From Pseudonocardiales bacterium (GTDB taxonomy: Bacteria; Actinomycetota; Actinomycetes; Mycobacteriales; Pseudonocardiaceae), in the NCBI GenBank assembly GCA_019243635.1, contig JAFAUB010000152.1:1-64000 (forward strand): 64,000 nucleotides of DNA. Direction: 5' to 3'. The notes beneath the pieces are model-generated. The model had not been told where the DNA came from and ran no database searches. It worked only from the letters and a program-made list of their open reading frames with translations. Shown here one piece after another: positions 54,268-62,487 of this stretch. Made by a program: the position numbers and the translations under genes. Within the stretch, counting starts at the first letter, position 1. The number at the start of each line of letters is the position of its first letter.

Positions 54268-54933
54268 ATGACTTCGGAGACCGTTTTCGGCGACATCGTC
54301 CCCCTGGTCCCAGAGGAGGAACTGCGTGGCGAAGAACTCGAACATCTGCGGCGGCTGGCCGGCGGCCGGCGAGAGCGCGAGCTGAGCCCGAAAGGCCAGT
54401 GGGAGCTGGTTCGGGGAGACGGGCCACTCTTTTCCGCTCCACACGAGGCGGCACAGCTGCGCGATGGGGTTGATAAGATCGCTGAGCGAGGCACGGCTGA
54501 TCTCGCATTTGCGCTGGCACGCGCCACCGGTGGGTCCGCGCTGGCTACGGTGGATCGTCAGCTCGGTGACCCGAATTGGGATGTCGGCCACCCGTATGTT
54601 GCGCGGGCCAGAGCGTTATCTGGAGAGTGGCCGACTATTGATCTACATATGATGCGCCCGAGAGGACCGGAGATCTGCATCGGTCTCGGACCGGAGCCAA
54701 AAATGAGCGACGGCCTGTGGAGGCCGATTATGGAGGAAGCTGTGATGAGCGGGCTGAGGGCGTCGGTCAACTGGCCCTTCGCGGCTGGTCCCAGGACCGT
54801 AACCGGCCAGCTGCAACGTGAGGGTCGACGAGCGATTCAGCTGGAGCTCTCCTGTGAGTGCTATGATCCGAGCCACCCCGCGATGCGGCGCGCGTGGAGT
54901 TCCCTGGCGCGCGCCGCACGGCGGCTGGTGTAA
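54268..54933 (+). CDS. Possible N-formylglutamate-amidohydrolase-like protein
   Basis: A 221-residue protein. Core segments are PLFSAPHEAAQLRDGVDKIAERGTADLAFALARATGGSALATVDRQLGDPNWDVGHPY, IDLHMMRPRGPEICIGLGPEP and AIQLELSCECYDPSHPAM. The PHE...RDG...E.GT pattern and the later IDLH and ELS segments recall the zinc-dependent FGase fold, in which His/Glu residues hold the metal. The assignment is tentative. The promoter predicts a leaderless mRNA. It is divergent from the ATP-grasp pair, so an amide-forming and amide-cleaving system is imaginable. Confidence 0.6.
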   Translation: MTSETVFGDIVPLVPEEELRGEELEHLRRLAGGRRERELSPKGQWELVRGDGPLFSAPHEAAQLRDGVDKIAERGTADLAFALARATGGSALATVDRQLGDPNWDVGHPYVARARALSGEWPTIDLHMMRPRGPEICIGLGPEPKMSDGLWRPIMEEAVMSGLRASVNWPFAAGPRTVTGQLQREGRRAIQLELSCECYDPSHPAMRRAWSSLARAARRLV

Positions 54934-54947
54934 CATATTCTTCACGT

Positions 54948-55017
54948 GAAATGCCGCGATCGTACAGTGCGGATGACTCCTGGTCGTACCGGCTTGCCGT
55001 CATAACAGCCCGAGATC
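54948..55017. repeat. Partial duplication of an ATP-grasp gene segment
   Basis: This segment matches 54013-54083, inside ligase 1, at about 66 of 71 positions with one gap. It lies between the stop of the gene at 54268 and the end of the peptide methyltransferase gene. Confidence 0.85.
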
Positions 55018-55031
55018 GGCCGGTACGCTGT

Positions 55032-56228
55032 TCATGGTGATGAGAGGGCGGGAAGCTCCCACTGGTGGGGGCTGTCCGGGCGATCGAGCCAGATGGTGTG
55101 ACGGCCGTGGTGGACGGTGAGGCCGAATCGGTCCCGGGTGGGTCGACCGATGTGGCGCCAGTGGTGATGCGCGGTTTCGATGCGGTCCCAGAGTGGGACG
55201 GGTCCGCCTCGGCGCACGGTGTGGACGCCGTCTGTGCCGGTGGTGTGGCATGCCCAGGAACCGTCACCTTGAGCGATCCAGGTTTCGGTGGGGTTGCCGT
55301 TGTTGGGGGTGAACGTGAGGTGGTTCCATCCCCCGCCGGGGAGGGTGAGTGCAGTGAAGAATTCGAAGGGGTCGGCCTCGTCGGTGACGATGTCGACGGG
55401 AAGGGTTGTGGGTCGCTGGTCGCCTCCGTCGTCGATGGCGCGAAACGCCCGATCGGCCGCGTCGTGGCGGTCTAGGTGGCGCAGCGGCATGAACCCGCCG
55501 AAGTCGGGCAGCAAACGGCCTTGCGCGCAGCCGTCTGCTTGCACGGTGAGTCTGGCCAGCAGGCCACCACAGTCGCGCCGGTCCAGTGGCAGCACGATGA
55601 TGCCACCAACACGGGTCTGCGCAATCCATTCCCGGGGTACGCCGGGGATGCCGACGGTGGCGATGATCCGGTCGAACGGTGCGCCAGCTGCATACCCCTT
55701 AGTACCGTCTTGCACAGCCAGGTGGGGCTGGTAGCCGAGTTCGGTGAGGCGGTCCCGGGCGGTGCTGACCAGGCTCGGGTCGATGTCGATACTCGTCACA
55801 TGGTCGCAACCGGCACGGTGGCACAGCAGCGCGGTGTTGTAGCCGGTTCCGGTGCCGATTTCCAGAATGTCGTCTCCGGGCTGGACGTCCAGGGCTTCGA
55901 GCATCGACGCCATTAACGAGGGGGTGGTGCTGGATGAGGTGGACACACCGGTGACCGGTTGACCTCGCCGAGCGGTCTCGGTGCGTGTGTCGTCCCCGTT
56001 GAGTTGGGTGATCAATGGATGGTTGCTGTAGACGCCCTCCGCCCACGTGGGGCTAGAGGATTCCACGAGTACCCAGCTTGAGAGTTCGGGAATTTGCGTG
56101 AAGTAGTACGGCACGAAGGGGCCTCGGGGAATTTCACGAAACGCCGTGAGCCATTCGGGATCTGACACGTCGCCGCTCGCGGCGAGCGTATCGACAAACC
56201 TGGCTTGCAGCGAGTCGATATCAGTCAC
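55032..56228 (-). CDS. ATP-grasp-peptide O-methyltransferase (PIMT-like)
   Basis: A 398-residue protein. The N-terminal 220 residues are a protein-L-isoaspartate methyltransferase domain: DILEIGTGTGYNTALLCHRAG is the SAM motif, VTSIDIDPSL motif II, and PFDRIIATVGIPGVPREWIAQ follows. The C-terminal extension (FTPNNGNPTETWIAQGDGSW, then RFGLTVHHGRHTIWLDRPDSPHQWELP) is that of the methyltransferase paired with ATP-grasp peptide maturases in actinomycetes. In characterised imiditides the partner enzyme methylates an Asp so that an aspartimide forms. GTG 56228 overlaps the maturase stop. The partner maturase is broken and no precursor is visible. Confidence 0.8.
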   Translation of the reverse strand: MTDIDSLQARFVDTLAASGDVSDPEWLTAFREIPRGPFVPYYFTQIPELSSWVLVESSSPTWAEGVYSNHPLITQLNGDDTRTETARRGQPVTGVSTSSSTTPSLMASMLEALDVQPGDDILEIGTGTGYNTALLCHRAGCDHVTSIDIDPSLVSTARDRLTELGYQPHLAVQDGTKGYAAGAPFDRIIATVGIPGVPREWIAQTRVGGIIVLPLDRRDCGGLLARLTVQADGCAQGRLLPDFGGFMPLRHLDRHDAADRAFRAIDDGGDQRPTTLPVDIVTDEADPFEFFTALTLPGGGWNHLTFTPNNGNPTETWIAQGDGSWACHTTGTDGVHTVRRGGPVPLWDRIETAHHHWRHIGRPTRDRFGLTVHHGRHTIWLDRPDSPHQWELPALSSP

Positions 56229-56757
56229 GGCTGTGAACGTCCTTCCAGCGCGTCAGCAAGAGCACATGCGATGGGCATTCCGGTTTCCTCTCCGATCCAG
56301 GCCCACTGGCCGTTCGGGTGGCACTCCAGGAACCACCACCGGCCGTCCGGGGCCACGACGAAGTCCAGTGCCGCGAACCGTAACCCCAGAGCATCGAGCA
56401 GAGTGCCGACCTGTGACCGCACGACGCCTGGAGTCTCCGTCACCGCGTACGAGATCGACTGATACTGTAGTCGGACCGCCAATCGACGCGCGCCGCCCCC
56501 GATGCGGCGTTGATACACGCAGCGAAGAAGCGACCGTCCACGACGGTCAGCCTGACCTCGTGTTCTTTCGGCACCCATTGCTGGAACAGATGCATGGTCC
56601 GAGAAACGTTCGGGTCCGCGCTCTGATCCGCGGTGACCCTGGTCGTGAATACGTGTCGGAAACCCTCCTCGTCAGAAACTCCGGCGCCGCCGCCAAGCGG
56701 CCGTACCGCCGATGCGGGCTCGGGTGTCGTCTCGATACGACCGTAAGCCCGTCCCAA
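56225..56757 (-). pseudogene. ATP-grasp peptide maturase, beheaded and frameshifted
   Basis: Two frames carry the C-terminal half of a graspetide-type ATP-grasp ligase. From 56757: GVSDEEGFRHVFTTRVTADQ ... FQQWVPKEHEVRLTVVDGRFFAACINAASGAARVDWRSDY. After a one-base shift near 56465, the other frame continues: SISYAVTETPGVVRSQVGTLLDALGLRFAALDFVVAPDG and WWFLECHPNGQWAWIGEETG to 56225. The N-terminal half, about 150 residues, is missing. The enzyme would have formed ester or amide cross-links in a precursor peptide. It cannot be functional as read. Confidence 0.75.
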
Positions 56758-56786
56758 CGGGAAGTGGTCCGATGACGGAAAAACGG

Positions 56787-58037
56787 CTAGTGGTCCACCC
56801 TCCGTGGATCATGACCACCGACACCGAGGCGGTTACGCAGGCTGTCCAGCTCCCACATCCGACGCGGGGCACGGCGGGAGAGGGTGAGCACCAGGTCCCG
56901 GGCGATGGGGTCGTTACGGACCCGGGTCGGCGCGAGTCGGTCCGCAGTGTCCAGGTGGCGGATCGCCTCGTTGTCCCTGTCCCCCTCAGCTTATGCCCAG
57001 GATCGTGCGAGGTCGAGGTGCAGCGCCGCGCTGCGGTCCTTGCTGCTGAGAATGTCCAGGTCGATCGGCTCACGCTCGACGCGCTCGGCGACTTCCGGGC
57101 CTTGCCCCAGCTCCGCGCCGATGCAGACGCGCCATACGTTGACGTTCGTGGGTCCGAAGTGCTGCCGCAGCCCGTTGCGCTCGCCGGTGAGCATGGCGAC
57201 CCGGGCGGCCTCGTCGAGGTGCTCGGCAGCGGCAGTGGCATCGCTGTCCCGCGCCGCGAAGTGGGCTCCCATGAGGTGCAGCAGCCCGAACGTCTCGGCA
57301 CCGAGGGTGTCCTCGTCCCGGATCGTGGTCAAGCGCTGGGCATCATCGAGCGCGTGGTCCAGCATCCGCACCGCGCGGCGCCGGCCGCCAGTGCGGGCCA
57401 CCGAAGGCGCCCGAGCGAACACGGCGAACGCCTCCAGCTCGGGCCGCTCGGTGATCCGGGCCGCGTCATAGGCGCGCTGCGCCGCCAGCTGTGCCAGGTT
57501 CAGGTAGCCGAATGTGGTTGCCAGCACGAAGGCGTGATACGCGGTCTGAGTAAGCAGCTCGGCCGCGCGCTGCCGTTCCCGGCCATCGCCGGCGACCAAG
57601 TGGACCTGCAACTCGATCAGCGCAGCGTCGATGTCCTCGCCTGAGGACCGGTAGCTGGCGGTGTCCCTCAGCTCGGCAGCTGATCTTACCCAGCCGTCGA
57701 GTGTGTCCAACGGACGCGGTTGGACATCGGGCACATCATCGAGGGCGGCCTCGTTGAGCCCGCGCCCGATCGCAGCGATCACCCTCTTGGCACGGGCGCT
57801 CTCCCGGTCCGGTGGGAGGTAGGGCTGCCCGGTCAGGTCGGCCACGGAGCAGCCCAGCGCCTCGGCGAGGTCCTCGATCAGGCCCCGCCGGTTGAACCCA
57901 CGCCGGCCCAATTCCAACATCGACAAGTAGCCCTCGGTGATACCGGCCAGCCCGGCCGCCACCTCGAGGCTCAACCCACGACGACGGCGAATCATCCGAG
58001 CGCGCGCACCGATCACCTGCGCGTCCTCAGCGTCCAT
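56787..58037 (-). pseudogene. XRE-family regulator interrupted by an in-frame TAA
   Basis: ATG 58037 starts a protein with a helix-turn-helix (ARARMIRRRRGLSLEVAAGLAGITEGYLSMLELGRR) and a helical-repeat sensor. A TAA at 56991-56993 ends it after 348 residues at HLDLARSWA. The same frame continues without further stop as AEGDRDNEAIRHLDTADRLA and DPIARDLVLTLSRRAPRRMWELDSLRNRLG to a TAG at 56787, the normal end of this family. A single change from CAA to TAA explains it. The truncated product might still bind DNA. It may once have controlled the adjacent peptide locus. Confidence 0.75.
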
Positions 58038-58091
58038 GAGATCCCCCTCCCCGCCAGGCCTTCGCCGATGCCCCGGGGAGCTCGGCTCGCG

Positions 58092-59486
58092 TCACGGACG
58101 CAGCCAGTGCAGTGCCGTGCCGAGGTCGGCCACCATGTGTAGGCGAATCCCGGCCGGCGTGGCGCCACCGTCTGGGGCATTGCGCCGGGTGCTTTGTGTG
58201 CCGTTTTCTGGGGGCACGAGCGCGTGCCGGAAGCCCAGTCGGGCGGCCTCGACCAGGCGTCGGCGCAGCCCGGTCACCGGCCGTACCTCGCCGGCCAGCC
58301 CGACCTCCCCGATCGCCACCGTGTGCGGGGGCAGCAGCAGGTCACCTGCCGCCGACGCGACGGCGAGCGCGACGGCGAGATCTGCCGCCGGCTCCACCAC
58401 GCGCATCCCGCCCACCGTCACGGTGTACACGTCTGACCCCGCCAACCGCACTCCCCCTCGGCGCTCGATGACCGCCAGGATCATCGCCACCCGAGACGAG
58501 TCCAGGCCGCTCACCGCGCGGCGGGGGTTGGCCAGTGCGGATTCGGCGACCAACGCCTGGACCTCGCCCAACAACGGCCGTTTGCCCTCCACCACGACCG
58601 TCACCGCCGTGCCGGGCACCGCGCCGTCGCGGTGGGTGAGAAAGAGACCGGACGGGTCGGGCAAACCGGTGATGCCGTCGTCGGTGAGCTCGAAGCAGCC
58701 GACCTCGTCGGCGGCCCCGAACCGGTTCTTGATCCCCCGAACCATCCGCAGCGTGGAGTGCCGGTCGCCCTCGAACTGCAGCACCACGTCGACCAGGTGC
58801 TCCAGCACCCGGGGGCCGGCCACCGTCCCGTCCTTGGTGACGTGCCCGACCAGCACCACCGGCAGTCCGCGCTGTTTGGCGGTGCTGATCAACGCGCTGG
58901 TCACCGCGCGGACCTGGGACACCCCGCCTGGGCTGCCCTCCACACCGGCGCAGGACATGGTCTGCACCGAGTCGACGATCAGCAGTCCCGGATCGACGGC
59001 GTCGAGATGCCCGAGCACCGCGGTGAGGTCGGACTCGGCGGCGAGGAACAGCTCGTCGTGTAACGCTCCGGTGCGCTGCGCCCGCAGTCGGACCTGACCG
59101 GTGGACTCCTCGCCGGTCACGTAGAGCGCGCGCCGACCGGCCAGCGCGCAGCGGTGTGCGACCTCTAGCAGCAGAGTGGACTTCCCGACCCCGGGCTCGC
59201 CGGCCAGCAGCACCACCGCGCCGGGCACCAGACCGCCGCCGAGTACCCGGTCGAGCTCGCTCACGCCGGTGGCCGTGGCCCGTGCGGCATGCAGGTCGAC
59301 CTGGGAGATCGGGCGAGCCGGGGCCGACGGCGCACCGGCCGCGACGGCCGTCACCGGCCGCGGCCGGTGCGCCGTCACGGTGCCCCAGGTGTGGCACTCC
59401 GGGCACCGTCCCACCCACTTGGCGACCTCGTGGCCGCAATCACCACAGCGGTGTGTGGCGCGGCCGTTCCCGGCTGATCTCACCAT
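58092..59486 (-). CDS. radA: DNA repair protein RadA
   Basis: About 464 residues. It has an N-terminal zinc finger ([23 protein letters not shown]), a RecA-like core with Walker [12 protein letters not shown] and the RadA-specific KNRFG motif in [17 protein letters not shown], and a C-terminal Lon-like domain ([35 protein letters not shown]). It promotes branch migration in recombinational repair. ATG 59486 was preferred; GTG 59492 is two codons upstream. The radA-lpqE-carD order matches Mycobacterium, which supports a core-genome position. Confidence 0.95.
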   Translation of the reverse strand: MVRSAGNGRATHRCGDCGHEVAKWVGRCPECHTWGTVTAHRPRPVTAVAAGAPSAPARPISQVDLHAARATATGVSELDRVLGGGLVPGAVVLLAGEPGVGKSTLLLEVAHRCALAGRRALYVTGEESTGQVRLRAQRTGALHDELFLAAESDLTAVLGHLDAVDPGLLIVDSVQTMSCAGVEGSPGGVSQVRAVTSALISTAKQRGLPVVLVGHVTKDGTVAGPRVLEHLVDVVLQFEGDRHSTLRMVRGIKNRFGAADEVGCFELTDDGITGLPDPSGLFLTHRDGAVPGTAVTVVVEGKRPLLGEVQALVAESALANPRRAVSGLDSSRVAMILAVIERRGGVRLAGSDVYTVTVGGMRVVEPAADLAVALAVASAAGDLLLPPHTVAIGEVGLAGEVRPVTGLRRRLVEAARLGFRHALVPPENGTQSTRRNAPDGGATPAGIRLHMVADLGTALHWLRP

Positions 59487-59548
59487 GGTCACGCACGCTA
59501 TCCAGCCACCCCGACAGTCCGACCGCACCCCCGATCCGGCGCCTGCGG

Positions 59549-60094
59549 CTAGGGGGCCTGGCCGGCCGAGCCCGGCAGGGCCGCCATGGGTACCGGCAGG
59601 GTCACCTTGCCGGCGTTGCGGAACTGGAATGTCACCGGAGTGTTCAGCCCGGCGTGCAACGGCTGGTTGGTGGTGAGCACGACGCGCAGCTCCCCCGCGA
59701 CCAGCGGGCTGGTCGGCTCGCCGGTTGTCGGGAGGGCGCCGGCAGTGCTGGTGACAGTGGTACCGGGCGGAATCCGCGGGGTGCCCAGCACCAGCGCCTG
59801 ACCGGCCGCTGGGCTGGTCACGGCGATCAGCTCGTCCGCGCGGTCCGCCTGGTTGACGATGGTGAGCACCACCGGGACGGTGGACCCGGCGGGGTAGGTG
59901 CCCTGCTGGTTGTGCGGATACGGGATCAGCACGTCGCGCAGCGCGATGGTGCTCCCGACGTTGCCGAAGGCGCCGTCGACGGCGGCTACCTGGCTGTCGG
60001 TCTGAGCGATCTGGCCCGCACCGCAGCCGACCAGCGCCAGCGCGGCGGCGCAGCAGGCCATGATCCGCGCGGCGACGATGAGAGGGACCCGCAT
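59549..60094 (-). CDS. lpqE: LpqE-like lipoprotein
   Basis: A 181-residue protein with a lipoprotein signal: hydrophobic [13 protein letters not shown] followed by the Cys of LVGCGAG. The mature part is a beta-rich domain ([44 protein letters not shown]) like LpqE of mycobacteria, related to copper-chaperone-type PCuAC folds but without a clear metal site. Location next to radA and carD matches lpqE. It is exported and lipid-anchored; the function is unknown. Confidence 0.8.
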   Translation of the reverse strand: MRVPLIVAARIMACCAAALALVGCGAGQIAQTDSQVAAVDGAFGNVGSTIALRDVLIPYPHNQQGTYPAGSTVPVVLTIVNQADRADELIAVTSPAAGQALVLGTPRIPPGTTVTSTAGALPTTGEPTSPLVAGELRVVLTTNQPLHAGLNTPVTFQFRNAGKVTLPVPMAALPGSAGQAP

Positions 60095-60268
60095 CAGCGC
60101 AGCGTATCCGACCCGCCCGTCCGGTAGGGCCGTCCGGTGGGCCCGGTGCCTCGGTGCATCCGCCCCGCCGATGCAGGTCCATAGTGGAGGGACCGTGAGC
60201 TGCGGAGCACCGAGCTGCCTGGTGTGGGCCGCCGGCTGGATCGTTTGACCTGCGACGACGCCCTAGGT

Positions 60269-60281
60269 GGTACTACGTACC
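60269..60281. promoter_or_regulatory. Operator-like palindrome GGTACTACGTACC upstream of carD
   Basis: A perfect 5-3-5 inverted repeat 59 bases before the carD start, and the exact reverse complement of the 13-mer at 7479-7491. It may belong to the carD promoter. Confidence 0.45.
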
Positions 60282-60340
60282 CCGCGCGCCACGATTTTCA
60301 GGCGTGGTAACCTGGGTACAGCGAAAGGGGCAGAGGACAC

Positions 60341-60829
60341 ATGGTTTTCAAGGTCGGAGAGACCGTCGTCTACCCGCATCACGGTGCCGCTCTCATCGAG
60401 GCCATTGAGATTCGAGTGATCAAGGGGGAGGAGAAGAAGTATCTCGTCCTCAAGGTCGCTCAAGGCGATCTCACCGTTCGCGTTCCCGCCGCTAACGCCG
60501 AATTCGTCGGCGTCCGGGACGTGGTCGGCCAAGAGGGTCTCGACCGGGTTTTCGACGTGCTGCGCGCTCCCCACACCGAGGAGCCGACGAACTGGTCACG
60601 GCGGTACAAGGCCAACCTGGAGAAACTCGCCTCCGGCGACGTCAACAAAGTGGCTGAAGTGGTCCGGGACCTCTGGCGTCGTGAGCGCGATCGCGGTCTG
60701 TCGGCTGGTGAGAAGCGTATGCTCGCGAAGGCGCGCCAGATCCTGGTGAGTGAGCTCGCCCTCGCCGAGGGTACCAACGAGGACAACGCCGAGGTACTGC
60801 TCGACGAGGTTCTCGCTGCGGCCTCCTGA
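60341..60829 (+). CDS. carD: RNA-polymerase-binding regulator CarD
   Basis: A 162-residue protein. The N-terminal Tudor-like domain ([20 protein letters not shown], then [34 protein letters not shown]) binds the RNA polymerase beta subunit. The C-terminal helical domain ([45 protein letters not shown]) binds DNA at the upstream edge of the bubble. CarD stabilises open complexes and is essential in mycobacteria. The sequence is close to full family length. AGGGGCAGAGGACAC precedes the ATG. Confidence 0.97.
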   Translation: MVFKVGETVVYPHHGAALIEAIEIRVIKGEEKKYLVLKVAQGDLTVRVPAANAEFVGVRDVVGQEGLDRVFDVLRAPHTEEPTNWSRRYKANLEKLASGDVNKVAEVVRDLWRRERDRGLSAGEKRMLAKARQILVSELALAEGTNEDNAEVLLDEVLAAAS

Positions 60830-60867
60830 GCCGGAGCCTCCCGCATCGTGGCGGCCTGAGCCCGGAC

Positions 60868-61581
60868 GTGACGACGTCGCCGACCCGTGTCCTGGTTCCC
60901 CGAGTCGTGGCGCTGGTGCCGGCTGCGGGGCAGGGCGTGCGGTTGGCGGCCGGGATGCCGAAGGCCTTCGTGTCGCTGCGGGGTCGTCCGCTGATCTGGC
61001 ACTGCGTGCAGGGGCTGGTGGCGTCCGGTTGCGTCGAGGTGGTGGTGGTTGCGGTCGATGAGCACCACCACGACCACGCCCGAGCAGCCCTCGCCGAGGC
61101 CGGGTGCCGGGTGCGGATCGTTACCGGCGGGGCGCACCGCGCCGCGTCGGTCCGGGCGGCCTTGTGTGCCGTGCCCGACGCCGAGGTGGTGTTGGTGCAT
61201 GACGCCGCCCGCTGCCTCACCCCGGTCAGCGTCATCCAGGCGGTGGCGCAGGCGGTACTCGCCGGGCAGCGAGCCGTGGTGCCGGTTCTGCCGGTGGCCG
61301 ACACGATCAAGCAGGTGGACTCCGACGGTCGGGTCCTGGGCACTGTGGACCGGGCGGCCTTGCGGGTGGTGCAGACTCCGCAGGGGTTCGCCGGGGACCT
61401 GTTACGGCGGGCCCACCAGGCGCCATGCGCTCCGGTGACCGACGACGCCGGACTCGTCGAGGCTCTCGGGGTGACCGTGGCCACGCTACCGGGCCACCCG
61501 CACGCCTTCAAGATCACCACTCCGTTCGATCTCGCCGTCGCTGAGGTGGTGGCCGGCGGGAGGGTCGCCGGTCAGGCATGA
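60868..61581 (+). CDS. ispD: 2-C-methyl-D-erythritol 4-phosphate cytidylyltransferase
   Basis: A 237-residue protein; GTG 60868, 38 bases after car[33 protein letters not shown] is the CTP-binding loop with its Gly/Arg/Lys residues. [34 protein letters not shown] and [16 protein letters not shown] follow. It makes CDP-methylerythritol in the non-mevalonate isoprenoid pathway. Its stop overlaps the ispF start (ATGA), so the two are coupled. Confidence 0.95.
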   Translation: MTTSPTRVLVPRVVALVPAAGQGVRLAAGMPKAFVSLRGRPLIWHCVQGLVASGCVEVVVVAVDEHHHDHARAALAEAGCRVRIVTGGAHRAASVRAALCAVPDAEVVLVHDAARCLTPVSVIQAVAQAVLAGQRAVVPVLPVADTIKQVDSDGRVLGTVDRAALRVVQTPQGFAGDLLRRAHQAPCAPVTDDAGLVEALGVTVATLPGHPHAFKITTPFDLAVAEVVAGGRVAGQA

Positions 61582-62042
61582 GGGTCGGGATCGGCACCGA
61601 CGTACACCCGGTGGAACCCGGCCGGGACTGCTGGATCGCCGGGCTGCACTGGCCTGGGCTGCCGGGCTGCGCCGGGCACTCCGACGGAGACGTCGCCGCG
61701 CACGCGCTGTGCGACGCCGCGCTGTCCGCCGCCGGCCTCGGCGACCTGGGCGCGGTGTTCGGCACCGGCGAGCAGCGGTGGGCCGGGGCACACGGTGCCG
61801 AGCTGCTCACCGAGGTACACCGTCGGCTGATCATCCAGGGCTGGGTGGTGGGCAACGGCGCGGTGCAGGTGATCGGTAACGCGCCGCAGGTGGGTAGCCG
61901 CCGAGCCGAGGCGCAGCGAGTGCTGTCCGAGGCCTTGGGCGGCCCCGTCTCGGTATCCGGCACCACTACCGACGGCCTCGGGCTGACCGGCCGCGGCGAG
62001 GGCGTCGCCGCCGTGGCGACGGTGCTGCTCGTGCGTGCGTAG
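61578..62042 (+). CDS. ispF: 2-C-methyl-D-erythritol 2,4-cyclodiphosphate synthase
   Basis: A 154-residue protein. [21 protein letters not shown] carries the zinc-binding Dx[50 protein letters not shown] gives the third zinc His (GHSDGDV) and the trimer cavity. [27 protein letters not shown] is the conserved C-terminus. It cyclises the product of IspE in isoprenoid synthesis. The family start [12 protein letters not shown] fits the ATG at 61578 overlapping ispD. Confidence 0.96.
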   Translation: MRVGIGTDVHPVEPGRDCWIAGLHWPGLPGCAGHSDGDVAAHALCDAALSAAGLGDLGAVFGTGEQRWAGAHGAELLTEVHRRLIIQGWVVGNGAVQVIGNAPQVGSRRAEAQRVLSEALGGPVSVSGTTTDGLGLTGRGEGVAAVATVLLVRA

Positions 62043-62073
62043 CCGCCGGCCACGCAGTGCCGCCGGCCACAGA

Positions 62074-62487
62074 TTAAAGACTTCGTGCGACTGCCTGCAC
62101 CACCCGGCTACCAAGAGAAGTGTGGTGCCGGACAACGACGGGGATCTCGAGCCCGATCGCCTCGTTGAGTATGCCCAGTGCGAACGTGTCGCTGATGCCG
62201 GCTGCCCACTTGTTGATGGTATTGAAGGTGGCGGGAACCACAGCGACGGCGTCAGCCCGCGGCAATGAGTCCGGGTCACCGGGCAGCCGGTGATCGTGCC
62301 GGATCGGGTAGCCCGTCCGCTGTTCGAGTACATGGTGGTCTATCCAGCTCGCCGCGCGTGGAGTGGGGATGACGCAGATGCACCACCCTGCTTGGTGCAG
62401 GAACTCGACCAGTTCGTCGATGTGTCGCGCCGGTGGCGCCGCACAGACCACGGGGTAGAGCAGCGGTCTCGGCTGACCCTCACTCAT
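62074..62487 (-). CDS. Flavoprotein-family protein (PPC decarboxylase-like)
   Basis: A 137-residue HFCD-type flavoprotein. PVVCAAPPARHIDELVEFLHQAGWCICVIPTPRAASWIDHHVLEQ is the N-terminal fold. LPRADAVAVVPATFNTINKWAAGISDTFALGILNEAIG is the FMN-binding PxTxNTxxKxAxGxxD signature. It is related to phosphopantothenoylcysteine decarboxylase and lantibiotic Cys decarboxylases but is a short stand-alone type. It follows the regulator frame at 62484 by ATGA overlap, a linkage often seen in actinomycetes. Confidence 0.8.
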   Translation of the reverse strand: MSEGQPRPLLYPVVCAAPPARHIDELVEFLHQAGWCICVIPTPRAASWIDHHVLEQRTGYPIRHDHRLPGDPDSLPRADAVAVVPATFNTINKWAAGISDTFALGILNEAIGLEIPVVVRHHTSLGSRVVQAVARSL

